A stretch of DNA of 64,000 bases, taken from the NCBI RefSeq assembly GCF_012927045.1, contig NZ_JABBFW010000010.1:62001-126000 (forward strand), read 5' to 3'. This document shows, one piece after another, positions 1-8,495 of the stretch (position 1 is its first letter; each line of letters starts with the position of its first letter). A program made the translations under genes and the position numbers. Source of the DNA: Azohydromonas caseinilytica. Its GTDB lineage: Bacteria; Pseudomonadota; Gammaproteobacteria; Burkholderiales; Burkholderiaceae_C. The notes beneath the pieces were generated by a model, which was not told the origin of the DNA, ran no database searches, and saw only the letters and a program-made list of their open reading frames with translations.

Positions 1-693
1 GTACAGGCGCTGGACGCCGGCCGGCTGATGCGGCGCAGCGTGCGCCTGCGCGACGGCCAGGTCACGCAGGCGCCCACCGACACGGCCGAGGCACATGCCA
101 CGACGGACGAGGTGGTCAACACCTTCGGCCCGGCCTACCGGCTGCTGCTCATCGGCGCCGGCGCGCTGGCCGAATGCCTGGCCACCATGGCGCTGTTCAG
201 CGGCTTCACCGTCACCGTGTGCGACCCGCGCGCCGAGTACGCCGGCCACTGGGGCGTGGCCGGGGCGCGGCTGGTGCGCGGCATGCCCGACGACGCCGTG
301 GCGGAGTTCCATCCCGACGCGCGCAGCGCAGTGGTGGCGCTCACGCACGATCCCAAGCTCGATGACCTGGCGCTGCTGGAGGCGCTGCGCAGTCCCGCCT
401 TCTACGTCGGCGCCATCGGCAGCCGGCGCAACGACGCGGCGCGCCGCGCGCGCCTGGCCGAGCATTTCGGTTTGTCGCCGGCGCAACTGCAGCGGCTGCG
501 CGGGCCGGTGGGCCTCTACATCGGCAGCCGCACGCCGCCGGAGATCGCGGTGAGCATCATGGCCGAGCTGCTGGCGGTGAAGAACGGCGTGACGCTGCCG
601 GCGAGCCTGTCGGTGCGCGAGGCCAAGGAGCAGCAGGCGCCGCAACCCTCCTCCATTTCCACCATTCCCGAGGCGCTGGCCGCGGCGGCCTGA
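1..693 (+). CDS. xdhC: XdhC/CoxI family molybdenum-enzyme maturation protein, 3' part
   Basis: The frame is open from the first base, so the gene starts before the window and only its C-terminal ~230 residues are seen. They hold the Rossmann-type XdhC domain: the glycine-rich LLLIGAGALAE stretch, then FTVTVCDPR, the THDPKLDD segment, YVGAIGSRR, and the closing GLYIGSRTPPEIAVSI motif. Proteins of this family bind molybdenum cofactor, help its sulfuration, and insert it into xanthine-dehydrogenase-type enzymes. Its place 70 bases upstream of a two-subunit molybdenum hydroxylase fits a dedicated chaperone for that enzyme. A low-complexity tail of about 30 residues follows the domain. Confidence 0.9.
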   Translation, partial: VQALDAGRLMRRSVRLRDGQVTQAPTDTAEAHATTDEVVNTFGPAYRLLLIGAGALAECLATMALFSGFTVTVCDPRAEYAGHWGVAGARLVRGMPDDAVAEFHPDARSAVVALTHDPKLDDLALLEALRSPAFYVGAIGSRRNDAARRARLAEHFGLSPAQLQRLRGPVGLYIGSRTPPEIAVSIMAELLAVKNGVTLPASLSVREAKEQQAPQPSSISTIPEALAAAA

Positions 694-763
694 CGCCCTC
701 TTTCCGGCGGCCCGCCCCACGCGGGCTGGCGGGACCTCCTCCACCTCCAACCCCTGAGCTGCG

Positions 764-1237
764 ATGACCACACTCCACGTCAACGGCCGCGAGCAGGCGC
801 TCGATGTCGATCCCGGCACGCCCATCCTCTGGGCCCTGCGCGACACGCTGGGCCTGACCGGCACCAAGTTCGGCTGCGGCATGGCGCAATGCGGCGCCTG
901 CACCGTGCACATGGACGGGCAGGCCATCCGCGCCTGCGTCACGCCCGTCTCGGCAGCGGCCGGCAAGCAGATCGCCACCATCGAGTCCGTCACCGACGGC
1001 CACGACAAGGTCGGCCAGGCCGTGCACGCCGCCTGGGTGAAGCATGACGTGGCCCAATGCGGCTACTGCCAGAGCGGCCAGATCATGTCGGCCACCGCCT
1101 TCCTGAAATCGCTGCCCAAGGGCAAGGTGCCCAGCCAGGGCGAGATCGACGCCGCGATGGCGGGCAACATCTGCCGCTGCGGCACCTATGCGCGCATCCG
1201 CGCCGCCATCACCGACGCCGCCCAGGCGCTGGCCTGA
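764..1237 (+). CDS. iorA: (2Fe-2S)-binding subunit of a molybdenum hydroxylase (IorA type)
   Basis: A 157-residue iron-sulfur subunit of the xanthine oxidase family. The plant-ferredoxin-type cluster uses C38, C43, C46 and C58. The second, helical-domain cluster uses C99, C102, C137 and C139 (CGYC and CRC motifs). Length and the absence of an FAD domain match isoquinoline 1-oxidoreductase alpha subunits and related aldehyde or N-heterocycle hydroxylases. It passes electrons from the molybdenum site of the next gene product to an external acceptor. The large subunit starts 20 bases downstream, so the two form an operon. The natural substrate cannot be read from the sequence. Confidence 0.92.
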   Translation: MTTLHVNGREQALDVDPGTPILWALRDTLGLTGTKFGCGMAQCGACTVHMDGQAIRACVTPVSAAAGKQIATIESVTDGHDKVGQAVHAAWVKHDVAQCGYCQSGQIMSATAFLKSLPKGKVPSQGEIDAAMAGNICRCGTYARIRAAITDAAQALA

Positions 1238-1256
1238 GCCCGAAGGAGCAGCGACC

Positions 1257-3500
1257 ATGCATTTCGAAACTACCCCTGAGCTCCCCAAGGCCCTGCAGGC
1301 GATGCTCGCCGCCCAGGCGCCAGCCGATGAGGCGGCATCGGGCCTGGCCCGGCGCAGCTTTCTGAAACTGGCCGCGGCGGGCGGCTTCGCGCTGGGCGCG
1401 TTCCCGTTGGCGGCCGGCGCCGCCGACGACCCGGCGCCCGCCGCCGGCCTCAAGCCGACGCAGCAGCCCTCGGCCTTCGTGAAGATCGGCAGCGACGGCA
1501 TCGTCACGGTCACCATCAACCGGCTCGATTTCGGCCAGGGCGTGCAGACCGGGCTGCCCATGATCCTGGCCGAGGAGCTGGACGCGGACTGGAGCAAGGT
1601 GCGGAGCAGGCACGGCAGCAACGACCCGGCCTATGCCGATCCGGTGTTCGGCATGCACCTCACCGGCGGCTCCACCGCGCTCAAGCACAGCTACCCGCAG
1701 TACCGCGAGCTGGGCGCGCGCGCCCGCGCCATGCTGGTGGCGGCGGCGGCCGAGCGCTGGAAAGTGAGCCCCGCGGCGCTGCGCACGCAGGCCGGCGTGG
1801 TGATCGGCCCCGGCGGCAAGCGCCTGACCTACGGCGAGCTGGCCGAGGCCGCGATGGCGCAGCCCGTGCCCGAGAAGGTGGCGCTGAAGGACCCGAAGCA
1901 GTTCCGGCTCATCGGCCGGGCCACGGGGCGGCTCGATGCCGAGGCCAAGAGCAGCGGCCGGCAGGACTACGGCATCGACGTGCGCCTGCCCGGCATGCTG
2001 ACCGCCGTGGTGGCGCATCCGCCGGTGTTCGGCGCCAAGCTGGCCGAGCTGGACGACACGGCCGCCCGCGCCGTCAAGGGCGTCAAGGCCGTGCTGCGCG
2101 TGCCGGTGGACCGCGGCGGCGAGGGCGTGGCGGTGATCGCCGACGGCTACTGGCCGGCCAAGCTCGGCCGCGAGGCGCTGAAGCTGCGCTGGGACAGCAG
2201 CGGCGTCGAGAAGGTGGACAGCGCGCGGCAGCTGGAGCAGTACCGGGCGCTGGCGAAGCAGCCCGGCCCGCGCAAGTACGACGCCGACGTGAGCGCGCTG
2301 GCGAACGCGCCGCAGCTGATCGAGGCCGAGTTCCAGTTTCCGTACCTCGCGCACGCGCCGATGGAGCCGCTGAACTGCACCGTGCGGCTGCAGGACGGCC
2401 AGGCCGAGCTGTGGGTGGGCTCGCAGATGCCCGGGCTGGACGGCCTGGCCGCCAGCAAGGCGCTGGGCGTGCCGCCGCAGAACGTGAAGGTGCACGTGCA
2501 GATGGCCGGCGGCGGCTTCGGGCGCCGCGCCATCCCGACCAGCGACTACGTGGCCGAGGCCTGCCAGGTGCTCAAGGCGGCGCAGGCGGCCGGGCTGAAG
2601 GCGCCGATCCGCACGCTGTGGAGCCGCGAGGACGACATCCAGGGCGGCTACTACCGCCCCATGCACCTGCACACCGCGCGCGTGGGCTTTGACGCGCAGG
2701 GCCGCGTGCTGGGCTGGGACCATGTCATCGTCGGCCAGTCGATCACGGCCGGCTCGCCCTTCGAGCCGATGATGGTGAAGGACGGCATCGACGCCACCAC
2801 GGTGGAAGGCATGCGCGAGCCCTACGAGCTACCGATACGCCTGACCGTGCACCACCCGAAGGTGAACGTGCCGGTGCTGTGGTGGCGCAGCGTGGGCTCC
2901 ACGCACACGGCCTTCGTGATGGAGACGCTGGTCGACGAGATTGCCCGCCGCACGCAGCAGGACCCGGTGGCCTACCGGCTGAAGCTCATGGGTGCGCAGC
3001 ACCAGCGCCACCGTGCCGCGCTGCAGCTCGCGGTGGACAAGAGCGGCTACGGCAAGGTGAAGCTGCCCGCGGGCCATGCCTGGGGCGTGGCGGTGCACGA
3101 GTCCTTCAGCTCGGTGGTGGCCTACGTGGTGGAAGCCTCGGTGCAGGAGGGCCAGCCCGTGCTGCACCGCGTGACGGCCGGCGTGCACTGCAACCTGGTG
3201 GTGAACCCGCGCAGCGTGGAAGCGCAGGTGCAGGGCGCGGCGCTGATGGGCCTGAGCACCTGCCTGCCCGGCAACGCCATCACGCTCAAGGACGGCGAAG
3301 TGCAGCAGCACAACTTCCACGAGTACCAAGTGGCGCGCATCACTTCGATGCCGCGCCTCGAGGTGCACACCGTCCCCAGCGCCGAGCCGCCGACCGGCAT
3401 GGGCGAGCCCGGGCTGCCGCCGCTGGCGCCGGCGTTTGCCAATGCGATTGCCTCGCTGACGGGGAAGCCGCTGCGGGAGTTGCCATTTCGGATGGGGTGA
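1257..3500 (+). CDS. iorB: Molybdopterin-binding subunit of a periplasmic molybdenum hydroxylase (IorB type)
   Basis: A 747-residue large subunit. The ATG at 1257 was chosen because AAGGAG lies about ten bases upstream and it places a twin-arginine signal (RRSFLK, residues 32-37, then a hydrophobic stretch) near the N-terminus. The frame is open further upstream, but that would overlap iorA. Family motifs include GGGFGRR in the middle and GEPGLPP near the C-terminus, which carries the active-site glutamate. The small subunit lacks a signal, so the pair probably crosses the membrane together as a folded complex. No FAD subunit is encoded nearby, which suggests a cytochrome or other acceptor. 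It could be an aldehyde dehydrogenase or an N-heterocycle hydroxylase. Confidence 0.9.
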   Translation: MHFETTPELPKALQAMLAAQAPADEAASGLARRSFLKLAAAGGFALGAFPLAAGAADDPAPAAGLKPTQQPSAFVKIGSDGIVTVTINRLDFGQGVQTGLPMILAEELDADWSKVRSRHGSNDPAYADPVFGMHLTGGSTALKHSYPQYRELGARARAMLVAAAAERWKVSPAALRTQAGVVIGPGGKRLTYGELAEAAMAQPVPEKVALKDPKQFRLIGRATGRLDAEAKSSGRQDYGIDVRLPGMLTAVVAHPPVFGAKLAELDDTAARAVKGVKAVLRVPVDRGGEGVAVIADGYWPAKLGREALKLRWDSSGVEKVDSARQLEQYRALAKQPGPRKYDADVSALANAPQLIEAEFQFPYLAHAPMEPLNCTVRLQDGQAELWVGSQMPGLDGLAASKALGVPPQNVKVHVQMAGGGFGRRAIPTSDYVAEACQVLKAAQAAGLKAPIRTLWSREDDIQGGYYRPMHLHTARVGFDAQGRVLGWDHVIVGQSITAGSPFEPMMVKDGIDATTVEGMREPYELPIRLTVHHPKVNVPVLWWRSVGSTHTAFVMETLVDEIARRTQQDPVAYRLKLMGAQHQRHRAALQLAVDKSGYGKVKLPAGHAWGVAVHESFSSVVAYVVEASVQEGQPVLHRVTAGVHCNLVVNPRSVEAQVQGAALMGLSTCLPGNAITLKDGEVQQHNFHEYQVARITSMPRLEVHTVPSAEPPTGMGEPGLPPLAPAFANAIASLTGKPLRELPFRMG

Positions 3501-3512
3501 TTGATGTGAGGT

Positions 3513-3532
3513 GACGGGCCTGCGGGCCCGTC
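3513..3532 (+). terminator. Hairpin after iorB, possible terminator
   Basis: A perfect 8-base inverted repeat (GACGGGCC with GGCCCGTC, loop TGCG) begins 13 bases after the iorB stop. It is followed by only a short T-rich stretch, so intrinsic termination is plausible but not certain. Confidence 0.5.
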
Positions 3533-3621
3533 GTTAATGACGTGGCTGCAGCCGGTCGGGCCTTGAGCTCGGCTGGGCGCCGCACGGTGAGCGGCGGCAT
3601 GACGGACGATCGAAGCTGAAG

Positions 3622-3942
3622 TCAGCCCTGCCCATGCGTGCGCAGCCACTCGCGCAGGGCGTCGTTCATGCGCGTCTGCCAGCCCGGGCCGGTGGCCTTG
3701 AAGGCATCGATCACGTCGGCGTCGTAGCGGACGGTGACGGGCCGCTTGGGGCGCTCCAGCTTCGGCCGTCCCATCTTCGTCGCGGCCTTCGATGCTGTTT
3801 TGAAGGCGGCCGCGTACTCCTCACGCGACACCACCCGGTCACCGATCTTGAACGTGGCCTTCGCCAGCATCTCGTCGGTCAACTCGGGGGCGTCATCGGG
3901 GTCCACCCAGGAGGGTTCGGTGGCGGGCGACTTCGCGCTCAT
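3622..3942 (-). CDS. brnA: BrnA family antitoxin
   Basis: A 106-residue protein whose C-terminal half reads RPVTVRYDADVIDAFKAT then WQTRMNDALREWL, the ribbon-helix-helix DNA-binding fold typical of BrnA. BrnA neutralises the RNase-like toxin BrnT and represses the brnTA operon. The N-terminal part, with DEMLAKATFKIGDRVV, is longer than in many BrnA proteins but is seen in the family. In the usual order brnT lies directly upstream. Here only its 3' end remains (see 3893-4060), so this may be an orphan antitoxin. It may still act as a DNA-binding regulator. Confidence 0.85.
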   Translation of the reverse strand: MSAKSPATEPSWVDPDDAPELTDEMLAKATFKIGDRVVSREEYAAAFKTASKAATKMGRPKLERPKRPVTVRYDADVIDAFKATGPGWQTRMNDALREWLRTHGQG

Positions 3943-4060
3943 TGGCGTACCTCATGGAAATGATGCGGCGCGCCGCGCCGCGGGGAGTCCAGACCAGGGC
4001 GACCATGCGCCCGTGCAGCAGTCCAAAGGTGATGGTGCGCTGCTCGCCATAGTCCTGTCG
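3893..4060 (-). pseudogene. brnT: 3' remnant of a BrnT-type toxin gene
   Basis: The minus-strand frame ending at 3893 contains about 54 codons that read like the C-terminal half of BrnT: QDYGEQRTITFG, a VWTPRG strand, then RIISMRYANEREVARH. The frame overlaps brnA, the normal arrangement for this operon. The N-terminal half expected in BrnT (WDxxK..N..KHG) is not found in any upstream frame, and the sequence runs straight into the 5' region of the oppositely oriented decarboxylase gene. The upstream open frame is only an antisense shadow. I read this as a truncated, probably inactive toxin. A start codon that expresses the fragment cannot be excluded. Confidence 0.6.
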
Positions 4061-4162
4061 CCTACGAGAAGTCGATTCATGGCCCCTGTGGCACCGCAGG
4101 CACACTGCGCCGTCACGCAGGGGAACTGCGGCATTCCAAGCCAACTGATCGAAGAGGCAACG

Positions 4163-5518
4163 GTGAAACAACTGCTCGAACAGGCCGCACATCGCGCCAC
4201 CGCCTACCTGGACCAGCTGCCCACGCGGCGCGTCGCACCCACCGGCGAGGCCATCGCGGCGCTGGCTGGTCTTGCCATCCCGCTGCCCGAAGAGCCCCAA
4301 CCCGCCGAGGCCACGCTGCGCCTGCTGGATGAGCTGGGCTCGCCGGCCACGACGGCGACGGCCTCGGGGCGCTACTTCGGCTTCGTCACCGGCGGCTCCC
4401 TGCCCGTCACCCTTGCCAGCAACTGGCTCGCGACCGCCTGGGACCAGAACTCGGCGCACTTCGGCCCCGCGCCGGCCACGGCCACGCTGGAGCAGGTGGC
4501 GCTGGGCTGGCTGCTGGAGGTGCTGCAACTCCCGGCCGGCTCGGCCGCCGCCTTCGCCACCGGCGCGACCATGGCGAACTTTTCGGCCCTGGCCGCCGCG
4601 CGCCACGCGGTGCTGGCGCGCGCCGGCTGGGACGTGGAGGCCGACGGCCTCATCGGCGCCCCGCCGGTCACGGTGGTGCTGAGCGAGGAGGTGCATCCCA
4701 CGGTGCTCAAGGGCCTGGGCCTGCTCGGCTTCGGGCGCAAGCGCGTGCTGCGCATGCCGGTGGACGGCCAGGGCCGGGTGCTGCCCGACGCGCTGCCGCG
4801 CCTGGACGGCCCGGCCATCGTCTGCCTGCAGGCCGGCAACGTGAACACCGGCGCCTTCGATCCCGTCGCCGAGCTCATCGCCGCCGCCCACGCACAAGGC
4901 GCCTGGGTGCACGTGGACGGCGCCTTCGGCCTCTGGGCGCGCGCCAGCGATTCGCTGCGGACATTGACTGCGGGCACCGAGCACGCCGACTCCTGGGCCA
5001 CCGACGCGCACAAGTGGCTCAACGTGCCCTATGACAGCGGCATCGCCTTCGTGCGCGAGGGCGCGGCGCTGCGCGCGGCCATGGCCGTGACGGCCGACTA
5101 CCTGCCCCAGGAAGGCCCGCAGCGCAATCCGAGCGACTACACGCCCGAGCTGTCGCGCCGCGCGCGGGGCGTGGACGTGTGGGCAGCGCTGCACACGCTG
5201 GGGCGCCGCGGCGTGGCGGCGCTGGTGGAGCAGTGCTGCGCGCATGCGCGGCGCTTCGCGCGCGAGTTGCGCGAGGCCGGCGCCGAAATCCTCAACGACG
5301 TGGTGCTGAACCAGGTGCTGGTGCGCTTCGGCGACGCCGACGCCACCCGCCGCGTCGTGGCCGCGATCCAGGCTGAAGGCACCTGCTGGGCCGGCATCAC
5401 CGTGTGGCAGGGCCACACCGCCATGCGCATCAGCGTCAGCTCCTGGGCCACGACGGACGAGGACGTGACGCGCTCGCTGGAGGCGATGCGGCGGGTGATG
5501 CGCGAAGTGCGGGGCTGA
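4163..5518 (+). CDS. PLP-dependent amino acid decarboxylase family protein
   Basis: A 451-residue fold-type I PLP enzyme of the aromatic-amino-acid/glutamate decarboxylase group. The GTG at 4163 was chosen for the GAAGAGG element just upstream; an ATG at 4079 in the same frame would add 28 residues that do not look conserved. The cofactor lysine is probably K284 in the ATDAHKWLN motif, preceded by the HVDGAFG segment whose aspartate pairs with the pyridine nitrogen. FATGATMANFSAL forms the phosphate-binding turn. Substrate is not predictable; L-DOPA/tryptophan-type or acidic amino acids are possible. The gene stands alone, downstream of the brnTA remnant on the other strand. Confidence 0.87.
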   Translation: MKQLLEQAAHRATAYLDQLPTRRVAPTGEAIAALAGLAIPLPEEPQPAEATLRLLDELGSPATTATASGRYFGFVTGGSLPVTLASNWLATAWDQNSAHFGPAPATATLEQVALGWLLEVLQLPAGSAAAFATGATMANFSALAAARHAVLARAGWDVEADGLIGAPPVTVVLSEEVHPTVLKGLGLLGFGRKRVLRMPVDGQGRVLPDALPRLDGPAIVCLQAGNVNTGAFDPVAELIAAAHAQGAWVHVDGAFGLWARASDSLRTLTAGTEHADSWATDAHKWLNVPYDSGIAFVREGAALRAAMAVTADYLPQEGPQRNPSDYTPELSRRARGVDVWAALHTLGRRGVAALVEQCCAHARRFARELREAGAEILNDVVLNQVLVRFGDADATRRVVAAIQAEGTCWAGITVWQGHTAMRISVSSWATTDEDVTRSLEAMRRVMREVRG

Positions 5519-5555
5519 AGCCGGCGCCGGGTGCGCGGGCCTCGGGTCCGCCCGC

Positions 5556-6320
5556 TCAGGCCCTGGCCTTGAAACTCCAGCCCAGCCGGCTCAGGTCGTC
5601 GATGGCCGGCACGCTGGCCAGCACGATCAGCACGAACGCCAGAGGCACCGTGGCGGCGTAGCCGACCAGCTTGAAGCCCAGCGCACCGCACACGCCGCCG
5701 ACGAAGAAGGCCGCCGCCAGCGCCAGCAGGATCTGCAGCCGGGCGCGGTTGGCCTGCACCTTCGGCTGCCCGGCCAGCCCGGGCGAATTCCAGTACAGCA
5801 GCTTGCCCAGCTCGATGCCCACGTCCGTCACCAGGCCCGTGACGTGCGTGGTGCGGATCTCGGCGCGCGAGAGCTTGGTCACCAGGGCGTTCTGCAGTCC
5901 CATGATGAAGCTCAGCCACATCACCGTGAACGGCACGAACAGGCCGGTGACCCCGGACAGCCGCTCTCCCAGCACCCCGAAGCCCAGCAACAGCACCGCC
6001 TCCAGCACCAGCGGCAGGGCGTACTCGCTGTGCATGCGCCGGCGGCGCGCGAGGTTCACGAGGATCGCCGTGCAGGCCGATCCGGCGATGAAGGACAGCA
6101 GCGCGCCGAAACCGGCCAGGTACTCCCGCAACTCGCCCAGCGCCAAGTGGTCGGCCATGGCCGACACGATGCCGGTCATGTGCGAGGTGTACTGGTGCAC
6201 GGCGAGAAAGCCGCCGGCATTCGCGGCGCCGGCCACGAAGGCCAGCACCACACCCAGCTGACGGTTCGCCCCGGCACTGCGCCGTCGTCCCGTCAGCCGC
6301 CTGGAGTAGTGAATGGGCAT
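5556..6320 (-). CDS. DUF1275 (YoaK family) membrane protein
   Basis: A 254-residue polytopic membrane protein with about six hydrophobic segments. It shows the family features GVVLAFVAGAANAGGFLAV and TSHMTGIVSAMADHLALG near the N-terminus and RTTHVTGLVTDVG in the middle. The start at 6320 (MPIHYSRRL) is preferred because the 32 codons upstream are arginine-rich and unlike the family. The biochemical function of DUF1275 proteins is not established. The gene is divergent from the RHH-phnA pair, and the AT-rich palindrome at 6436-6465 lies between them. Confidence 0.83.
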   Translation of the reverse strand: MPIHYSRRLTGRRRSAGANRQLGVVLAFVAGAANAGGFLAVHQYTSHMTGIVSAMADHLALGELREYLAGFGALLSFIAGSACTAILVNLARRRRMHSEYALPLVLEAVLLLGFGVLGERLSGVTGLFVPFTVMWLSFIMGLQNALVTKLSRAEIRTTHVTGLVTDVGIELGKLLYWNSPGLAGQPKVQANRARLQILLALAAAFFVGGVCGALGFKLVGYAATVPLAFVLIVLASVPAIDDLSRLGWSFKARA

Positions 6321-6435
6321 CGGTTCCCGCCTGGCCCACCGGTCCGGCTCCCGAAACGCAGCACCGGAACACCCGCTCCGCAGGCAGCGTCGCGGCCGGG
6401 CCGATGCACCTTTCACCGGCGGCTCGCATAGAAAT

Positions 6436-6465
6436 ATGTTAATTATATGATAATATGATTAACAT
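6436..6465. promoter_or_regulatory. AT-rich 30-bp imperfect palindrome, candidate operator
   Basis: This 30-base stretch is almost pure A/T in a roughly 70% GC setting and is its own reverse complement at 26 of 30 positions (outer arms ATGTTAAT and ATTAACAT). It lies between the divergent DUF1275 gene and the RHH gene, 32 bases before the latter's preferred start. Its position and symmetry suggest a promoter with an operator for the RHH protein next door (inference). Confidence 0.55.
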
Positions 6466-6496
6466 TCAATGCCAATGTGAAATCCTGGACGACGCC

Positions 6497-6694
6497 ATGG
6501 AACAGAAGACCGCCCGGCTGACCGTGCTCATCGATCCGGCCAAGAAGCGCGCGCTCGAACAGCTGTGCGCGCAACAGGACAAGACGCCCTCGCAGGTGGT
6601 GCGCCAGCTGATCCGTGACTACCTCAAGCAGCACGGCATCGCCTGGCAACCCGGCGGCGCGGACCCCGACACCCTCGAAGACACGAACCCATGA
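6497..6694 (+). CDS. Ribbon-helix-helix (CopG-like) DNA-binding protein
   Basis: A 65-residue protein, [20 protein letters not shown] then [19 protein letters not shown], matching the strand-helix-helix pattern of CopG/Arc repressors: the ARLTVLID strand is the DNA-contacting beta element. The ATG at 6497 gives a typical RHH length; an ATG at 6455 would place the start inside the AT-rich palindrome. The stop overlaps the next start (ATGA at 6691-6694), so it is translationally coupled to the phnA/yjdM-like gene. Autoregulation through the palindrome upstream is likely but inferred. Confidence 0.75.
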   Translation: MEQKTARLTVLIDPAKKRALEQLCAQQDKTPSQVVRQLIRDYLKQHGIAWQPGGADPDTLEDTNP

Positions 6695-7029
6695 GCAGCC
6701 TGCCCCCGTGCCCGAAGTGCCATTCCGAATACAGCTACGAGGACGGCGCGCTGCTGGTGTGTCCCGAGTGCGCCCATGAGTGGAGCCGCGACGCCGCGCC
6801 GGCACAGGAAGAACAGCGCGTCTGGAAGGACGCGCACGGCAACCCGCTGCAGGACGGCGACAGCGTGACGCTCATCAAGGACCTGAAGGTCAAGGGCTCC
6901 TCTTCGGTCATCAAGGTGGGCACCAAGGTCAAGAACATCCGCCTCATAGAGGGCGACCACGACATCGACTGCAGGATCGAGGGCTTCGGCCCGATGCAGC
7001 TGAAGTCGGAGTTCATCAAGAAGGCCTGA
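6691..7029 (+). CDS. phnA: Zinc-ribbon protein PhnA/YjdM
   Basis: A 112-residue protein of the PhnA (YjdM) family. The N-terminal zinc ribbon has two CxxC knuckles (CPKC at 8-11 and CPEC near 25), followed by the small beta domain with [26 protein letters not shown] and [17 protein letters not shown]. Despite the historical name, the protein is not phosphonoacetate hydrolase and its role is unclear. It overlaps the upstream RHH gene by four bases, an unusual pairing suggesting co-regulation. Confidence 0.92.
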   Translation: MSSLPPCPKCHSEYSYEDGALLVCPECAHEWSRDAAPAQEEQRVWKDAHGNPLQDGDSVTLIKDLKVKGSSSVIKVGTKVKNIRLIEGDHDIDCRIEGFGPMQLKSEFIKKA

Positions 7030-7054
7030 GCCCGGCCTGGGCGGGCCCGAAGCC

Positions 7055-7081
7055 TGTCACAACATGGCAGCGTGAAACGTC
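7055..7081 (+). promoter_or_regulatory. ECF41-type promoter before the sigma gene
   Basis: TGTCACA (7055-7061), 16 bases, then CGTC (7078-7081). This matches the published ECF41 consensus of a TGTCACA -35 element and a CGTC -10 element. It lies just before the sigma factor gene, so autoregulation is likely. Transcription would begin near 7088, only a base or two before the preferred ATG at 7090, which implies a leaderless or nearly leaderless message. Confidence 0.7.
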
Positions 7082-7089
7082 TGGCTGCC

Positions 7090-7998
7090 ATGGACTCCAC
7101 CGACTTCTCCCGCCTGCGCCCCCGCCTGCACGGCATCGCCTACCGCATGCTCGGCTCCCGAGCCGAGGCCGAGGAGGTGGTACAGGACGCCTGGCTGCGC
7201 TGGCACGAGGGCGCACCTGAAGGGCTGGACAGCACCGAGGCGTGGCTGGTCACGGTCACCACCCGGCTGGCCATCGACCGGCTGCGCGCGGCCAAGGCGC
7301 AGCGCGAGCAGTACGTGGGCTTCTGGCTGCCCGAGCCGCTGGTGGAGGACTCGCCGGTCACGCCCGAGCAGTTGCTGGAGCAGGCCGACGACCTGTCAGT
7401 GGCCTTCCTGACAATGCTGGAGCGGCTGGGGCCGGAAGCGCGCGCCGCCTTCCTGCTGCGCGAGGTCTTCGATGCCGACTACGCCGAGGTGGCGCGCGTG
7501 CTGGGCAAGAGCGAGGAGGCGTGCCGGCAGATCGTGAGCCGCGCCAAGGCGCAGCTGCGCGACGCGCGCAAGCGGCACGCAGTGCCGGCCGAGACGCAGC
7601 GGCGGCTGCTGCAGGGTTTCATCGAGGCCTCCTCGCGCGGCGACTTCGCGGCGCTGCAGGGCTTCCTGGCGGAGGACGCCGAGCTCATCGGCGACGGCGG
7701 CGGCAAGGTGCCCAGCTTCGGCAAGGTGCTGGCGGGCGGGCGGCGCATCGCGCAGCTCTACTTGGCGACGCACCTGCGCCATGGCGCCGAGGTGCAGTGG
7801 GCGCTGGCGCGGGTCAATGGCGAATGGGGGCTGCTGCGCTTCATTGCCGGGCGGCTGGAGTCGGTGCAGGCCATCGAGAGCGACGGCGAGCGCATCCTGC
7901 GCATCCACGCCCAGCGCAACCCGGACAAGCTGGCGCGCATCGAGGCCGCGTGGCAGCGCGAAAAAGCTGTCACGGTCGCGCCGCCGGTTTCGTCTTGA
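7090..7998 (+). CDS. sigJ: ECF41-group sigma factor with C-terminal SnoaL-like domain
   Basis: A 302-residue sigma-70 family protein with region 2 (about residues 7-70), region 4 (about 100-150) and a C-terminal SnoaL/NTF2-like extension. It carries the three hallmarks of the ECF41 group: WLPEP at 79-83 in the linker, DGGGK at 202-206, and NPDKL at 277-281 near the C-terminus. In this group the fused domain replaces an anti-sigma factor and tunes activity. The start at 7090 is preferred because the promoter -10 element lies at 7078-7081; an in-frame ATG at 7072 would sit upstream of it. The next gene is the expected partner, a carboxymuconolactone decarboxylase-family protein with its own matching promoter. 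Confidence 0.93.
   Translation: MDSTDFSRLRPRLHGIAYRMLGSRAEAEEVVQDAWLRWHEGAPEGLDSTEAWLVTVTTRLAIDRLRAAKAQREQYVGFWLPEPLVEDSPVTPEQLLEQADDLSVAFLTMLERLGPEARAAFLLREVFDADYAEVARVLGKSEEACRQIVSRAKAQLRDARKRHAVPAETQRRLLQGFIEASSRGDFAALQGFLAEDAELIGDGGGKVPSFGKVLAGGRRIAQLYLATHLRHGAEVQWALARVNGEWGLLRFIAGRLESVQAIESDGERILRIHAQRNPDKLARIEAAWQREKAVTVAPPVSS
7968..7994 (+). promoter_or_regulatory. ECF41-type promoter before the AhpD-like gene
   Basis: TGTCACG (7968-7974), 16 bases, then CGTC (7991-7994), with the same spacing as the element before the sigma gene and one change in the -35 box. It lies across the last codons of the sigma gene, 40 bases before the downstream ATG at 8034. This makes the AhpD-like gene a direct target of the sigma factor (inference from two matching sites). 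Confidence 0.72.
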
Positions 7999-8033
7999 AG
8001 GTGCATCCCAACTTTTTTGACCAAGGAAGCACC

Positions 8034-8495
8034 ATGCACCAGCCCCGACTGCCCTGGACCCGCCTCGCCCCCAAGGCCTACCAGGCGATGGCCGCCGTCA
8101 ACGCGACCACCGCCAATTCAACGCTGGGGCCGGTATTGATCGAGCTGGTCCAGAGCCGCGTGTCGCAGCTCAACGGCTGCGCCTTCTGCGTGGACATGCA
8201 CACCCGCAGCCTGCGCGAGCACGGCGAGCGCTGGCAGCGCATCAACAACCTCTCCACCTGGCGCGAAGTTCACTTCTACAGCGAGCGCGAGCGCGCTGCG
8301 CTGCACTGGGCCGAGGTGATGACGCGCCTCACCGACCCACACCACGGCGACCGCGGCGCGGATTTCGAGAAACTCAAACCGCATTTCACCGACCAGGAAA
8401 TCGTGGAGTTGAGTTGGACGATTGCGCAGATCAATGCGTGGAATCGGATGGCGATCGGGATGGGGGTGCCGGTGGAGGAGAAGGGATTGGATTGA
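8034..8495 (+). CDS. Carboxymuconolactone decarboxylase / AhpD-like protein
   Basis: A 153-residue all-helical protein of the AhpD-like superfamily. The redox motif GCAFCVDMH has C49, C52 and H56, as in alkylhydroperoxidase AhpD proteins, so peroxidase or thiol-disulfide activity is likelier than true carboxymuconolactone decarboxylation. AAGGAAG lies a few bases before the ATG. It follows the ECF41 sigma gene, the most common partner type of that group, and the promoter at 7968-7994 supports direct control. The physiological substrate is unknown. Confidence 0.9.
   Translation: MHQPRLPWTRLAPKAYQAMAAVNATTANSTLGPVLIELVQSRVSQLNGCAFCVDMHTRSLREHGERWQRINNLSTWREVHFYSERERAALHWAEVMTRLTDPHHGDRGADFEKLKPHFTDQEIVELSWTIAQINAWNRMAIGMGVPVEEKGLD

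Noticed and set aside
3893-5416. 507-codon minus-strand frame as a complete gene
   Set aside because: Only its last ~54 codons resemble BrnT. The rest is the antisense shadow of the decarboxylase gene.
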